Assembly: GCA_002367305.1 (NCBI GenBank)
Contig: DFBG01000112.1
Location: 1 to 11,792 of the forward strand
Source: Actinobacteria bacterium UBA3086
GTDB lineage: Bacteria > Actinomycetota > Coriobacteriia > Anaerosomatales > UBA3086
Direction: 5' to 3'
DNA length: 11,792 bases
Below the pieces are notes generated by a model. That model saw nothing but the letters and a program-made list of their open reading frames with translations. It did not search any database and was not told the origin of the DNA. The position numbers and the translations under genes were made by a program. Of the stretch, positions 1 to 6,175 are shown one piece after another. How positions within the stretch are numbered: position 1 is the first letter of the stretch; each line of letters opens with the position of its first letter.

Positions 1-93
1 TTCTGGATCGCGCACGCAATCTTCGCCGGGCTGCTGGTATCAGGGCTCACCGCTTCTGCCGTGAAACTCGTCGTCTATCGCAGGGGCTTTTAG
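1..93 (+). CDS. C-terminal end of a small membrane protein (partial)
   Basis: An open frame enters from the left edge and ends at TAG 91-93, giving the last 30 residues of a protein. They form one hydrophobic segment (FWIAHAIFAGLLVSGLTASAV) followed by a short basic tail ending in YRRGF, as in an integral membrane protein with a cytoplasmic C-terminus. The stop lies only 2 bases before the ATG of a small XRE-type regulator. Known context: compact XRE regulators of this kind are very often encoded directly after a small DUF2178-like or similar multi-pass membrane protein, and this tail would fit. The family assignment is inference, because most of the protein lies outside the window. Confidence 0.6.
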   Translation, partial: FWIAHAIFAGLLVSGLTASAVKLVVYRRGF

Positions 94-95
94 TC

Positions 96-344
96 ATGGG
101 AAAGCCAACGAAAGTAACTAACAGCATTCGCGCACTGCGCTTTGCGGCAGGCGAGATGACGCAGGCGGAACTGGCGGATCGAGTCGACATGACGCGCCAG
201 ACCATCATCGCGATCGAGCAGGGGCGCTACTCACCGTCGCTCGAGGTGGCATTCAAGATCGCCCGCGTGCTCAATGTGCCACTCGACGAAGTGTTCCACT
301 ATCCGGAGGAATCAGCCTCTGCCGCCGATTCGGCGAAGAAATGA
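96..344 (+). CDS. XRE-family helix-turn-helix transcriptional regulator
   Basis: This 82-residue protein is essentially one HTH_3/XRE DNA-binding domain. Roughly residues 10-65 show the family pattern: a first helix (IRALRFAAG), MTQAELADRV as helix 2, MTRQTIIAIEQGRYSPSLE as recognition helix and turn, then KIARVLNVPLDEVFHY. The C-terminal tail is short and Ala/Ser/Lys-rich, with no ligand or dimerisation domain. Size and motif match the YozG/YgzD-like compact repressors that are commonly paired with a small membrane protein; here such a protein ends 2 bases upstream. AGGGG at 81-85 may serve as its ribosome site, and translation is probably coupled to the upstream gene. The stop codon TGA (342-344) sits immediately before or within the AAGGAG that serves the next gene, so the three genes likely form one transcript. 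The regulated target is unknown; autoregulation is a reasonable guess. Confidence 0.88.
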   Translation: MGKPTKVTNSIRALRFAAGEMTQAELADRVDMTRQTIIAIEQGRYSPSLEVAFKIARVLNVPLDEVFHYPEESASAADSAKK

Positions 345-355
345 AGGAGCTCACC

Positions 356-1096
356 ATGTCCGCACAGCACACCGTTCTGCTCGTAGGCGGCACCGGTCGC
401 ACCGGCGGCCGCGTCTTGCAGCAACTTCTCGAGCGCGGCGTGAATGTCCGCGCAATCGTTCGATCGGCCGAAAGGCTTCCGGCGGACGTCGCGGGAAAGC
501 CCGGACTGACCGTGATCGAGGCCGACCTGCTCACGCTGAGCGATGCGGATCTTCTGCGGCACGCCCGCGGATGCGACGCGGTCATCTCGTGCCTGGGCCA
601 CACCATCAGTCTCAAGGGTGTCCTTGGCGCTCCACACTACCTGGTCGCGGAGGCCGTTGAGCGGCTGTGCCGTGCGATCAGGGCATCGCGACCGGAAGTA
701 CCGGTCAAGTTCATCCTCATGAGCAGCGTCTCGGTCAATCGTGCCGGCGGGCTCGACACCTATCGCGGGGCGTTCGATAGGTTCTTCATGTGGATGATGC
801 GTGGCCTGGTTCCTCCTGCCAGGGACAATCAGCGCGCGGCGGATATCCTGCAGGGCATCGGGACGGGTGACCCGTATCTGCAGTGGGTCGCGGTTCGTCC
901 CGACACGCTTCTGGAGGAGGAGACCACGGAGTACTCGCTGCACGAGGGCCTTGTGAGCACGCTCTTCAAGCCCGACAGCACCAACATGGGCAACGTTGCG
1001 CACTTCATGTGCGAACTGGCAACGAATCAGGCCACGTGGGGCGACTGGGCGGGGAAGCTGCCGGTGATCATCAACGATTCTGCCGTCGGCGAGTGA
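356..1096 (+). CDS. NAD(P)-binding epimerase-like protein (atypical SDR, NmrA-like)
   Basis: The protein is 246 residues long and begins with a Rossmann nucleotide-binding motif, GGTGRTGG at residues 11-18 (GxxGxxG), after a first beta strand (TVLLVGG). A basic residue run after the second strand (RAIVRSAERLP) suggests NADPH preference, and VIEADLL follows at the third strand, a pattern typical of atypical short-chain dehydrogenases of the NmrA/HSCARG type. I see a serine-rich SSVSV strand but no clear YxxxK catalytic pair, so it may be a redox-sensing or structural NAD(P)-binding protein or an epimerase with unknown substrate. I chose ATG 356 because AAGGAG (344-349) is spaced 6 bases from it. 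An in-frame ATG at 341 overlaps the previous stop and would place that same Shine-Dalgarno site inside the gene. It probably shares a transcript with the XRE regulator. Confidence 0.83.
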   Translation: MSAQHTVLLVGGTGRTGGRVLQQLLERGVNVRAIVRSAERLPADVAGKPGLTVIEADLLTLSDADLLRHARGCDAVISCLGHTISLKGVLGAPHYLVAEAVERLCRAIRASRPEVPVKFILMSSVSVNRAGGLDTYRGAFDRFFMWMMRGLVPPARDNQRAADILQGIGTGDPYLQWVAVRPDTLLEEETTEYSLHEGLVSTLFKPDSTNMGNVAHFMCELATNQATWGDWAGKLPVIINDSAVGE

Positions 1097-1243
1097 GCTG
1101 ATTTCTGCTCCGGCGTACTGCGTATGGTGACAGAATAGCCAGAAAGTGGCAGTCTGTCTGAGGGGATCGAGCGGCCAGCTCATTTCGTGGGCGCGCCAAG
1201 CACACACCATGGGGACACATTGACGAGATGGGGGAGTGAGTCG

Positions 1244-2155
1244 ATGACTCGCATGCTAAAGATCTTTGTACCGGTCGTGGTTGCTGGGCTGATCGTGGGT
1301 TCAGCCTTGGGGGTTGGAATCCATCTCCTGTCCAAGGATTCATCTTCTGAGGTGGCAACGGCTGAGGTTTCCGCAGAGACAGTTCTGGCCGATGATGTTG
1401 CCAGTGGTGATGTGGCGTCGGCTACCGATCCTGCCACACCCGTGTCGAATGAGTCGGCTCAGGCCCAGCCGGACGAGAACGGTCTCTATCCGCCGATCCT
1501 GGTCATCGACGGGTCGGCATCATCTGCCGACGCGACGGAGAAGGAGTGGGCGTTGGCGATGAGTGCGACGCTCTTTGAGGTCAACGGAGAGCGTCATGAC
1601 CTCTTGGGCGGATGTGAGCCCGTTCCGGAGAACGTGCGCATCTGCAACGATGTGCTCGCCGGCGGTTGGGGAATCAAGAATCGAGCAGATCTGCTGGGGA
1701 CGCTCGAGTGGATAGAGCAGGGTGGTCATCGGCGTGAGTTCGATACGGTCGCGTACGCGCTGTCGCAGCCAGGAGGCCTGGAGGAGCTCCGTGAATGGGC
1801 GGGAAATAACCCCGAGGGTGCCAACAAGATCGCTATCGCACAGAGATATGCGGATGATCTTGGCGACAAGAGCATCTCCAGCTGGGATTTTGGACGCTAC
1901 ATGTTCCTGTGTCGTCGCGGATACCTGGGTGGATATCTGACCGAGGACGAGGCGTGGGATCGGATCATCCCCGCGGCCCATCTCATGCACGACACCTTCT
2001 CTTCGTGGGAGGATCTCGGCGAGAATTACCTCATCGGCAGAGAGTACTGGTCGTTGCAGCAGACAGAAGCCAAGGGTGCGAGGTACGAGCAAGCCCATCA
2101 GCAACTGCTGTCTCACCCTGAGAGCCCTTGGAAGCGGCTGAACTGGGACCTCTAG
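1244..2155 (+). CDS. Membrane-anchored DUF1266-family protein
   Basis: This 303-residue protein has one N-terminal membrane segment (about residues 6-29, from LKIFVPVVV to GIHLL) with basic residues before it, so it is probably anchored with the rest outside. Residues ~30-85 form a low-complexity linker rich in Ala, Ser, Glu, Asp and Thr. The C-terminal ~210 residues look like DUF1266 (the E. coli YbeU/YbeR family): WALAMSATLFEVNGE, then WGIKNRADLL, LEWIEQGGHRREF (His162), SSWDFGRY (Trp214-Asp215), CRRGYLGGYLTEDEAW and a closing FSSWEDLGENYLIGREYW. The function of that domain is not established. I chose ATG 1244 because GGGGGAG at 1230-1236 lies 7 bases upstream. A GTG at 1187 in the same frame would add 19 residues without a hydrophobic or conserved character. 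It stands alone: 147 bases separate it from the gene before, and no intact gene follows for 327 bases. Confidence 0.78.
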   Translation: MTRMLKIFVPVVVAGLIVGSALGVGIHLLSKDSSSEVATAEVSAETVLADDVASGDVASATDPATPVSNESAQAQPDENGLYPPILVIDGSASSADATEKEWALAMSATLFEVNGERHDLLGGCEPVPENVRICNDVLAGGWGIKNRADLLGTLEWIEQGGHRREFDTVAYALSQPGGLEELREWAGNNPEGANKIAIAQRYADDLGDKSISSWDFGRYMFLCRRGYLGGYLTEDEAWDRIIPAAHLMHDTFSSWEDLGENYLIGREYWSLQQTEAKGARYEQAHQQLLSHPESPWKRLNWDL

Positions 2156-2246
2156 TCAATCGGTTACCTTGAATGGTCATGGTAGGTTTGTGCAGGGGAA
2201 TGGATGAGGAGTATCTACGGGATCCGGGACGGATCGGGGGAGCGCC

Positions 2247-2339
2247 ATGCAGGCGATTGTCCAAACCGGCTACGGCTCAGCGGATGTCCTCGCACTCAAA
2301 GAGGTCGACAAGCCGGAACTATTCCGGACTCACGCTTGA
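2247..2339 (+). pseudogene. Remnant: N-terminus of an MDR/quinone-oxidoreductase-like gene
   Basis: Starting at ATG 2247, with GGGGGAG at 2236-2242 as a close ribosome site, the frame reads MQAIVQTGYGSADVLALKEV followed by DKPEL, then FRTHA and a TGA at 2337-2339. The first ~24 residues match the universal start of medium-chain (zinc-independent) NAD(P)H:quinone oxidoreductases and related alcohol-dehydrogenase-like proteins (pattern MKAIVQ..YG..DVL.L.EVDKPE), which are normally about 310-330 residues long. After DKPE the match stops, none of the expected continuation (GxxEVLVRVxAAG) appears in any frame, and a stop follows. This looks like a gene truncated by deletion, with its translation start still intact. 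Whether the 30-residue peptide is made is unknown. Confidence 0.68.
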
Positions 2340-2397
2340 GTCGGACATGTTGGTCGTCTGTCAGGTCTTTGACGTGGTGTTCGGCGAGCAGGACTGA
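2340..2397 (+). other. Unassigned coding-like fragment after the MDR remnant
   Basis: Downstream of the broken MDR start, in a different frame, the sequence up to TGA 2395-2397 reads SDMLVVCQVFDVVFGEQD. It has an amino acid composition and codon choice (GTC, GTG, TTC, GGC, GAG) like the real genes around it. It could be the C-terminal end of another gene joined here by a deletion. I do not recognise a family. The remaining bases of the gap (2156-2246 and 2398-2482) show no gene; the latter probably carries the promoter of the following hydrolase gene. Confidence 0.3.
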
Positions 2398-2426
2398 CTC
2401 GCCTCCATGCTCCCTGCGCGGTGATG

Positions 2427-2457
2427 TAGCATGGGCTCTAGCAACATACCGTTCGGT
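2427..2457 (+). promoter_or_regulatory. Candidate promoter -10 and TetR-like operator before the hydrolase gene
   Basis: TAGCAT (2427-2432) fits the actinobacterial -10 pattern TAnnnT, preceded by TG as an extended element, though I see no good -35. Sixteen bases later, ACCGTTCGGT (2448-2457) is an inverted repeat with half-sites ACCG/CGGT separated by two bases. That resembles the core of many TetR-family operators. The repeat is short and no TetR gene lies in the window, so this is only a candidate. Confidence 0.25.
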
Positions 2458-2482
2458 CGACCTTCATGAGGAGCACCCTTTC

Positions 2483-3208
2483 TTGAAGAAGCGAATCAAG
2501 CTCATAGGCATCATTCTGGCCGCTCTTCTGGTGGTTGCGGCTCTGGGTTTCTACATCTGGACGCGCGTGGCCACATATCCCGCGTTCTCTGAAGCGGCGA
2601 CACTTGCCCAGGCGTCGGAGACGGATGACGGCTGGTACGTGCATGAGCCCGAGGGTGAGCCGACGGTCGGATTCGTCTTCTATCCCGGCGGCCTGGTCGA
2701 GCCTGCCGCATACTCACCGCTCATGGAGCAGCTGAGCGGCGGCGGCGTATTGGCCGTCATCGTTCCCATGCCGCTCGATCTCGCCGTCTTCGGCATTGGT
2801 CGCGCCGACAAAGTCCTTGACGCATATCCGGAGATCGACCGCTGGGTCATTGGCGGTCACTCCCTGGGTGGCGCGATGGCCGCGCAGTTCGTGAGCAGCA
2901 ATCCCGAGACTTTCGACGGCATGGTGCTGCTCGCCTCGTACCCCGCCGACTCCACCGATCTGTCCGAGATACCCGCACAGGTCCTGTCGATATACGGAAC
3001 GGAGGACGGCGTCACGGGCGATGTCTTCGAGGAGTCGCTCAACCGTCTGCCCCAGGGCACGGTGCTCCAGGTGATCGAGGGCGGTAATCACGCCCAGTTC
3101 GGCAACTACGGGCCGCAGAAGGGCGACGGTACACCCTCTGTCAGCCGTGAGGATCAGCAGCAGCAGACGACGAGCGCCATCCTCGATCTCGTGGAGGCGC
3201 TGAAGTAG
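2483..3208 (+). CDS. Membrane-anchored alpha/beta hydrolase
   Basis: This 241-residue protein has an N-terminal signal-anchor (residues ~6-24, LIGIILAALLVVAALGFYIW, after KKRIK), so the catalytic domain is probably outside the membrane. The rest is an alpha/beta-hydrolase fold of the Abhydrolase_5 (PF12695) kind. VGFVFYPGG supplies the oxyanion-hole strand, GHSLGG carries the nucleophile Ser127, YGTEDGV carries Asp175 and EGGNHAQFG carries His203, so the catalytic triad is complete. The substrate is not predictable. I chose TTG 2483: GAGGAG (2468-2473) is 9 bases upstream and the protein then begins with a clean basic-plus-hydrophobic anchor. The frame stays open much further upstream, but that extension is unrelated, arginine-rich and overlaps the MDR remnant. 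It ends 13 bases before the methyltransferase gene and is probably co-transcribed with it. Confidence 0.87.
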   Translation: MKKRIKLIGIILAALLVVAALGFYIWTRVATYPAFSEAATLAQASETDDGWYVHEPEGEPTVGFVFYPGGLVEPAAYSPLMEQLSGGGVLAVIVPMPLDLAVFGIGRADKVLDAYPEIDRWVIGGHSLGGAMAAQFVSSNPETFDGMVLLASYPADSTDLSEIPAQVLSIYGTEDGVTGDVFEESLNRLPQGTVLQVIEGGNHAQFGNYGPQKGDGTPSVSREDQQQQTTSAILDLVEALK

Positions 3209-3221
3209 ATGCGCGGTTCGC

Positions 3222-4046
3222 ATGCGTAACGACTACGAACTTCTCGATAGCGGACAGGGCCGCAAGCTGGAGCGTTTCGGTCCAGTGATTCTGTCGCGCC
3301 CCTGTGAACAGGCCGACGGAGACATGCAGAATCCCGACCTCTGGCGAGACGCCGTTGCTGAGTTCGATCGCGTCGCGGGCTGGACCAGTCCTGGTGATGC
3401 CGACCTGCCCGCAGAGTGGGTCGTCACGATCAACGGCATCAACATGAAGCTCAAGCCCACGCCTGCCGGACATCTGGGCGTGTTTCCCGAGACGCGCGCC
3501 CTGTGGGACTCGATCACCGAGGCGCTGCGCCTCACGCCCGACGCGAGCGTTCTCAACCTCTTTGCTTACTCCGGCGGTGCAACGCTCGCCGCCGCGCGCG
3601 CGGGTTGCTCGGTGTGCCACTTGGACTCCTCCAAAGCGATGGTCACACGTGCGCGTGAGAACGCCGCGCTCAACGATCTTGCCGATGCACCCATTCGCTG
3701 GATCGTCGATGACGTGACCAAGTTCTTGGATCGCGAGATCCGACGAGGGCGCCGCTACGACGCCATCATGCTGGACCCGCCCTCGTTCGGGCGCGGCAGA
3801 GGCGGCGAACAGTACAAGATCGACAAGGACCTCGTCGGCACGCTGGAGAGGTGCAAGGCATTGCTGAGCGACGAGTCCGCGTTCGTGTTGCTCACGTCGC
3901 ACACGCAGGGCATGACTGCGGCGGACCTGGAGGCTGTGCTGGCTGGCGTGCTGGGTGAAGGCCCCCTGGCTCGGGGCGAGATGCGGCTTACCGGTGCCTC
4001 TGGCGTGCGACCCGTACCCGGCGGCGTATGGACGCGCTGGGGATAG
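3222..4046 (+). CDS. Class I SAM-dependent methyltransferase, RlmI/COG1092-like
   Basis: The protein is 274 residues long. It carries the SAM-binding motif I as NLFAYSGG (112-119), an acidic end of strand 2 (HLDSSKAMVTRARENAALN) and motif IV as LDPPSFGRG (Asp185-Pro186-Pro187). The (F/L)DPPSF form is characteristic of the RlmI/RlmK-type rRNA cytosine-C5 or guanine-N7 methyltransferases grouped as COG1092. Compared with E. coli RlmI (about 400 residues) it lacks the N-terminal PUA domain and has only a short lead-in (WVVTINGINMKLKPT, then HLGVFPE), as do many short COG1092 members annotated simply as methyltransferases. Its target, probably rRNA or another nucleic acid, is unproven. ATG 3222 has no obvious Shine-Dalgarno site. 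A seven-codon frame (3209-3229) begins right after the hydrolase stop and spans this ATG, so expression may depend on translation from upstream. Confidence 0.85.
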   Translation: MRNDYELLDSGQGRKLERFGPVILSRPCEQADGDMQNPDLWRDAVAEFDRVAGWTSPGDADLPAEWVVTINGINMKLKPTPAGHLGVFPETRALWDSITEALRLTPDASVLNLFAYSGGATLAAARAGCSVCHLDSSKAMVTRARENAALNDLADAPIRWIVDDVTKFLDREIRRGRRYDAIMLDPPSFGRGRGGEQYKIDKDLVGTLERCKALLSDESAFVLLTSHTQGMTAADLEAVLAGVLGEGPLARGEMRLTGASGVRPVPGGVWTRWG

Positions 4047-4060
4047 GGTTCGTCGGCGGA

Positions 4061-4091
4061 TTTCGAGTACGGTAGGGGCGAACGGTAGCAT
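4061..4091 (+). promoter_or_regulatory. Weak candidate promoter for the spermidine-synthase-like gene
   Basis: TAGCAT (4086-4091) fits TAnnnT, and TTTCGA (4061-4066) lies 19 bases upstream as a poor -35. The 97-base gap before the next gene would leave a leader of about 45 bases. Spacing and -35 quality are both marginal. Confidence 0.2.
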
Positions 4092-4143
4092 GGCAGAAAG
4101 CGGAAGCATGATCGTTCACGTGTAGGTGGGGGAGCGGTAACCG

Positions 4144-5721
4144 ATGCTCAATGTGGTCGTATTTGCGTGCGGGGCGTCCCTCATGGGACTCGAGATGGTG
4201 GCGGCACGCGTTCTTGCGCCGTTTCTGGGCAACTCCATCTACGTTTGGGGCAGCGTGATCTCTATCGTGATGGTCGCCCTCTCCATGGGCTACTGGTTGG
4301 GAGGACAGCTCGCCGACCGATTCGGTCCTTCGCGCGTACTGGCGCCTGCTATCGCCCTGGCAGGCCTCGGCACGGTGAGTGCGCCCTATGTGGCCCAGGT
4401 CATTCTCCCGTATGTCGCTGAGTGGGGGCCGCGATTGGGATCGTTGGCTGCTGCGACAGTCATCTACTTCATTCCGTCGTTGCTGCTGGCCACCGTGTCT
4501 CCACTGGGTGTGCACCTCGCCGCTCGACGCGGGATGTCCCACATAGGAAGATCGGCCGGCAGTCTCTACGCCGTATCGACGGGCGGCAGCATCGTCGGCA
4601 CGCTGCTCACCTCGTTCTGGTTGATCCCGCTGCTCTCGCTGGAGCCGCTCGTGGTCTGGACGGGCTTCCTGTTGCTCGCGACCTCGTTGGTGGCGCTGGG
4701 CCTTCGCGATGAGATTGATGCCGACGAGAGCCGTGCTTCTTCAGTGGAGCGGCTGCAGACGATCGGTGCCACGGTGGGCGCAGTCGTGGTCGCCGCAGTT
4801 GTGGGTGTCGTGATCCTCTGGCAGGTGGCACCCGCCGACGCGGTGAATGCCATTGGCGAGACGGTGCTGTTCCAGCGTGACACGCAGTATCACCGGATCT
4901 CGGTCACCGAGGATGAGTCATCGCGCCATCTGCGCTTCGACAGCAGTCATCAGTCGGCGATCTCGCTCGACGACCCGTATGTGAGCCGCATTCTCTATCC
5001 TGACTACATGCATCTCGCGCTGGCCGCCAACCCGGAAGCCGAGCGTGTTCTGGTGCTGGGATTGGGCGGCGGTGTGATCACCAAGCGGTACTGGCGCGAC
5101 TATCCGGGCATGTATGTCGACTCCGTGGAGATCGATCCCGTGGTGGCCGACGTTGCCGAGCGCTACTTCTCGTTGCCTGCCGACGAACGTCTCGCGGTCT
5201 ATGTCGAGGACGCGCGACGCTACGTGCAGCGAACGGATGAGACCTACGACATCATCATCGTCGACGCATACTACTCCGACGCGCTGCCGTTCCATCTCAC
5301 GACTCAGGAGTTTCTCGCAGAGATGGAGGACATCATGTCGCCGGACGGCGTTCTCGCCTACAACGTGATCTCGTCGGCAGCGGGTGGCGGTTCCGATCTC
5401 TTCCGCAGCATGTATCGCACTGCAGGAGGGGTATGGGACCAGATCTTCGTGTTCCCCATAGGCTACGGCGCCGACCTTGAGAGAAGAGGCGATGTGATCG
5501 CGGGGGGACAGCGACGGAATATCATCGTCCTCGCTACGAACGCGCCGCTGGAGCAGCCAGAACTGCTGCAGCGTGTAGGGGATCGCGTCGACGGACGGGT
5601 CAGCATTCAGGGCTTCGATTCGTACGTGGATGACCTCTACACCCAGTTGATCCCACTGGCCGACGTTCCGGTGCTCACCGATGCCCACGCACCCACTGAT
5701 TCCCTGATCGAGGTCCAGTAG
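4144..5721 (+). CDS. Fused membrane/spermidine-synthase-like protein
   Basis: This is a 525-residue two-part protein. Residues ~1-230 contain about six or seven hydrophobic helices with a short acidic cytoplasmic loop near residues 195-205. They include an MFS-like loop (GYWLGGQLADRFGPSR) between helices 2 and 3. Residues ~240-525 are a spermidine/spermine-synthase-type Rossmann methyltransferase fold: QYHRISV, the nucleotide-site motif GLGGGV (306-311), DSVEIDP with Glu329, EDARRYV (Glu355-Asp356) and IIIVDAYYSD with Asp374 at the position of the catalytic Asp. This architecture is known as fused MFS/spermidine synthase and is common in bacteria, but its reaction is undetermined. Genuine SpeE has GGGDG; here the acidic residue is absent, so polyamine synthesis should not be assumed. 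GGGGGAG near 4128-4134 supports the ATG start. A small membrane protein follows 74 bases later. Confidence 0.85.
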   Translation: MLNVVVFACGASLMGLEMVAARVLAPFLGNSIYVWGSVISIVMVALSMGYWLGGQLADRFGPSRVLAPAIALAGLGTVSAPYVAQVILPYVAEWGPRLGSLAAATVIYFIPSLLLATVSPLGVHLAARRGMSHIGRSAGSLYAVSTGGSIVGTLLTSFWLIPLLSLEPLVVWTGFLLLATSLVALGLRDEIDADESRASSVERLQTIGATVGAVVVAAVVGVVILWQVAPADAVNAIGETVLFQRDTQYHRISVTEDESSRHLRFDSSHQSAISLDDPYVSRILYPDYMHLALAANPEAERVLVLGLGGGVITKRYWRDYPGMYVDSVEIDPVVADVAERYFSLPADERLAVYVEDARRYVQRTDETYDIIIVDAYYSDALPFHLTTQEFLAEMEDIMSPDGVLAYNVISSAAGGGSDLFRSMYRTAGGVWDQIFVFPIGYGADLERRGDVIAGGQRRNIIVLATNAPLEQPELLQRVGDRVDGRVSIQGFDSYVDDLYTQLIPLADVPVLTDAHAPTDSLIEVQ

Positions 5722-5757
5722 CAAACCGCTCGTCGGTTCGCGGCTAGATATCGCGCC

Positions 5758-5777
5758 CAGGTGGGCATATCCACCTG
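5758..5777 (+). other. Perfect 7-bp hairpin abutting a ribosome binding site
   Basis: CAGGTGG (5758-5764) and CCACCTG (5771-5777) are exact complements around the 6-base loop GCATAT. The hairpin starts 36 bases after the spermidine-synthase-like stop and ends where the strong AGGAGGGGG site of the next gene begins (5779-5787). There is no T tract, so a factor-independent terminator is unlikely. A processing signal or a structure that affects ribosome access is possible. Confidence 0.45.
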
Positions 5778-5795
5778 TAGGAGGGGGTGTGTGAC

Positions 5796-6149
5796 ATGAG
5801 TGACATCGCGCATCCGATCGGCCCAGCCCCCGTGGGCGGGGTTCATCGGCCCGGACGTTTCTCCATGCCTGAATCGGCAGTCGGTTGGTGGGCGTGTGGT
5901 CTCACCGTTCTGATATTCCCCGTGGCACGGGTGCTCGTGACCCACGCAATCCCGTGGGCGCTTCTGGACACCGCTCTTGCGCCGGTGCTCCTGGTCTCGT
6001 TGATGGATGCAGCGGCTGTGACCGGGCTCATCGCCGTGCGTTCCAAGCATGAGCGCTCGTTGCTCGTGATCTTGGCGCTGGTGGTAGCGTTGCCGCTTGC
6101 CGTACTCGGGTCGATGGTGATGGTGCTCCAAGTGGTGTTCCCGCACTAG
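5796..6149 (+). CDS. Small multi-pass membrane protein, unknown function
   Basis: The protein is 117 residues long. After a hydrophilic, Pro/Gly-rich N-terminus (about 28 residues) there are three likely membrane helices: around WWACGLTVLIFPVARVLV, then WALLDTALAPVLLVSLMDAA continuing into VTGLIAV, and, after the basic loop RSKHERS, LLVILALVVALPLAVLGSMV. I do not recognise a family. ATG 5796 was chosen because AGGAGGGGG (5779-5787) is 8 bases upstream; a GTG at 5787 lies within that site. It follows the spermidine-synthase-like gene by 74 bases and may share its transcript, with a hairpin in between. It converges on the deaminase gene, whose stop lies 26 bases beyond its own. Confidence 0.7.
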   Translation: MSDIAHPIGPAPVGGVHRPGRFSMPESAVGWWACGLTVLIFPVARVLVTHAIPWALLDTALAPVLLVSLMDAAAVTGLIAVRSKHERSLLVILALVVALPLAVLGSMVMVLQVVFPH

Positions 6150-6158
6150 GCGTCTCTG

Positions 6159-6174
6159 GCGGAATCGAGTCCGC
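6159..6174. terminator. Short hairpin between convergent genes
   Basis: GCGGA (6159-6163) and TCCGC (6170-6174) form a 5-bp stem with a 6-base loop in the 26-base gap between the small membrane protein (+) and the deaminase gene (-). The position suits a shared terminator. The stem is short and no T run follows on either strand, so support is mostly positional. Confidence 0.25.
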
Positions 6175-6175
6175 T

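Noticed and set aside
299..1210. A 303-codon open frame on the minus strand
   Set aside because: It lies fully opposite the NAD(P)-binding gene and part of the XRE gene, has no recognisable motif, and is a typical by-product of high-GC codon use.
2204..2482. Upstream extension of the hydrolase frame to an ATG at 2204
   Set aside because: The added ~93 residues are Arg/Ser-rich, overlap the MDR remnant in another frame, and would place the clear signal-anchor in mid-protein; TTG 2483 has a proper ribosome site.
3141..4109. A 322-codon open frame on the minus strand
   Set aside because: It is antisense to the methyltransferase with its motifs intact on the plus strand; the predicted protein is rich in Arg, Ala and Gly without domains.
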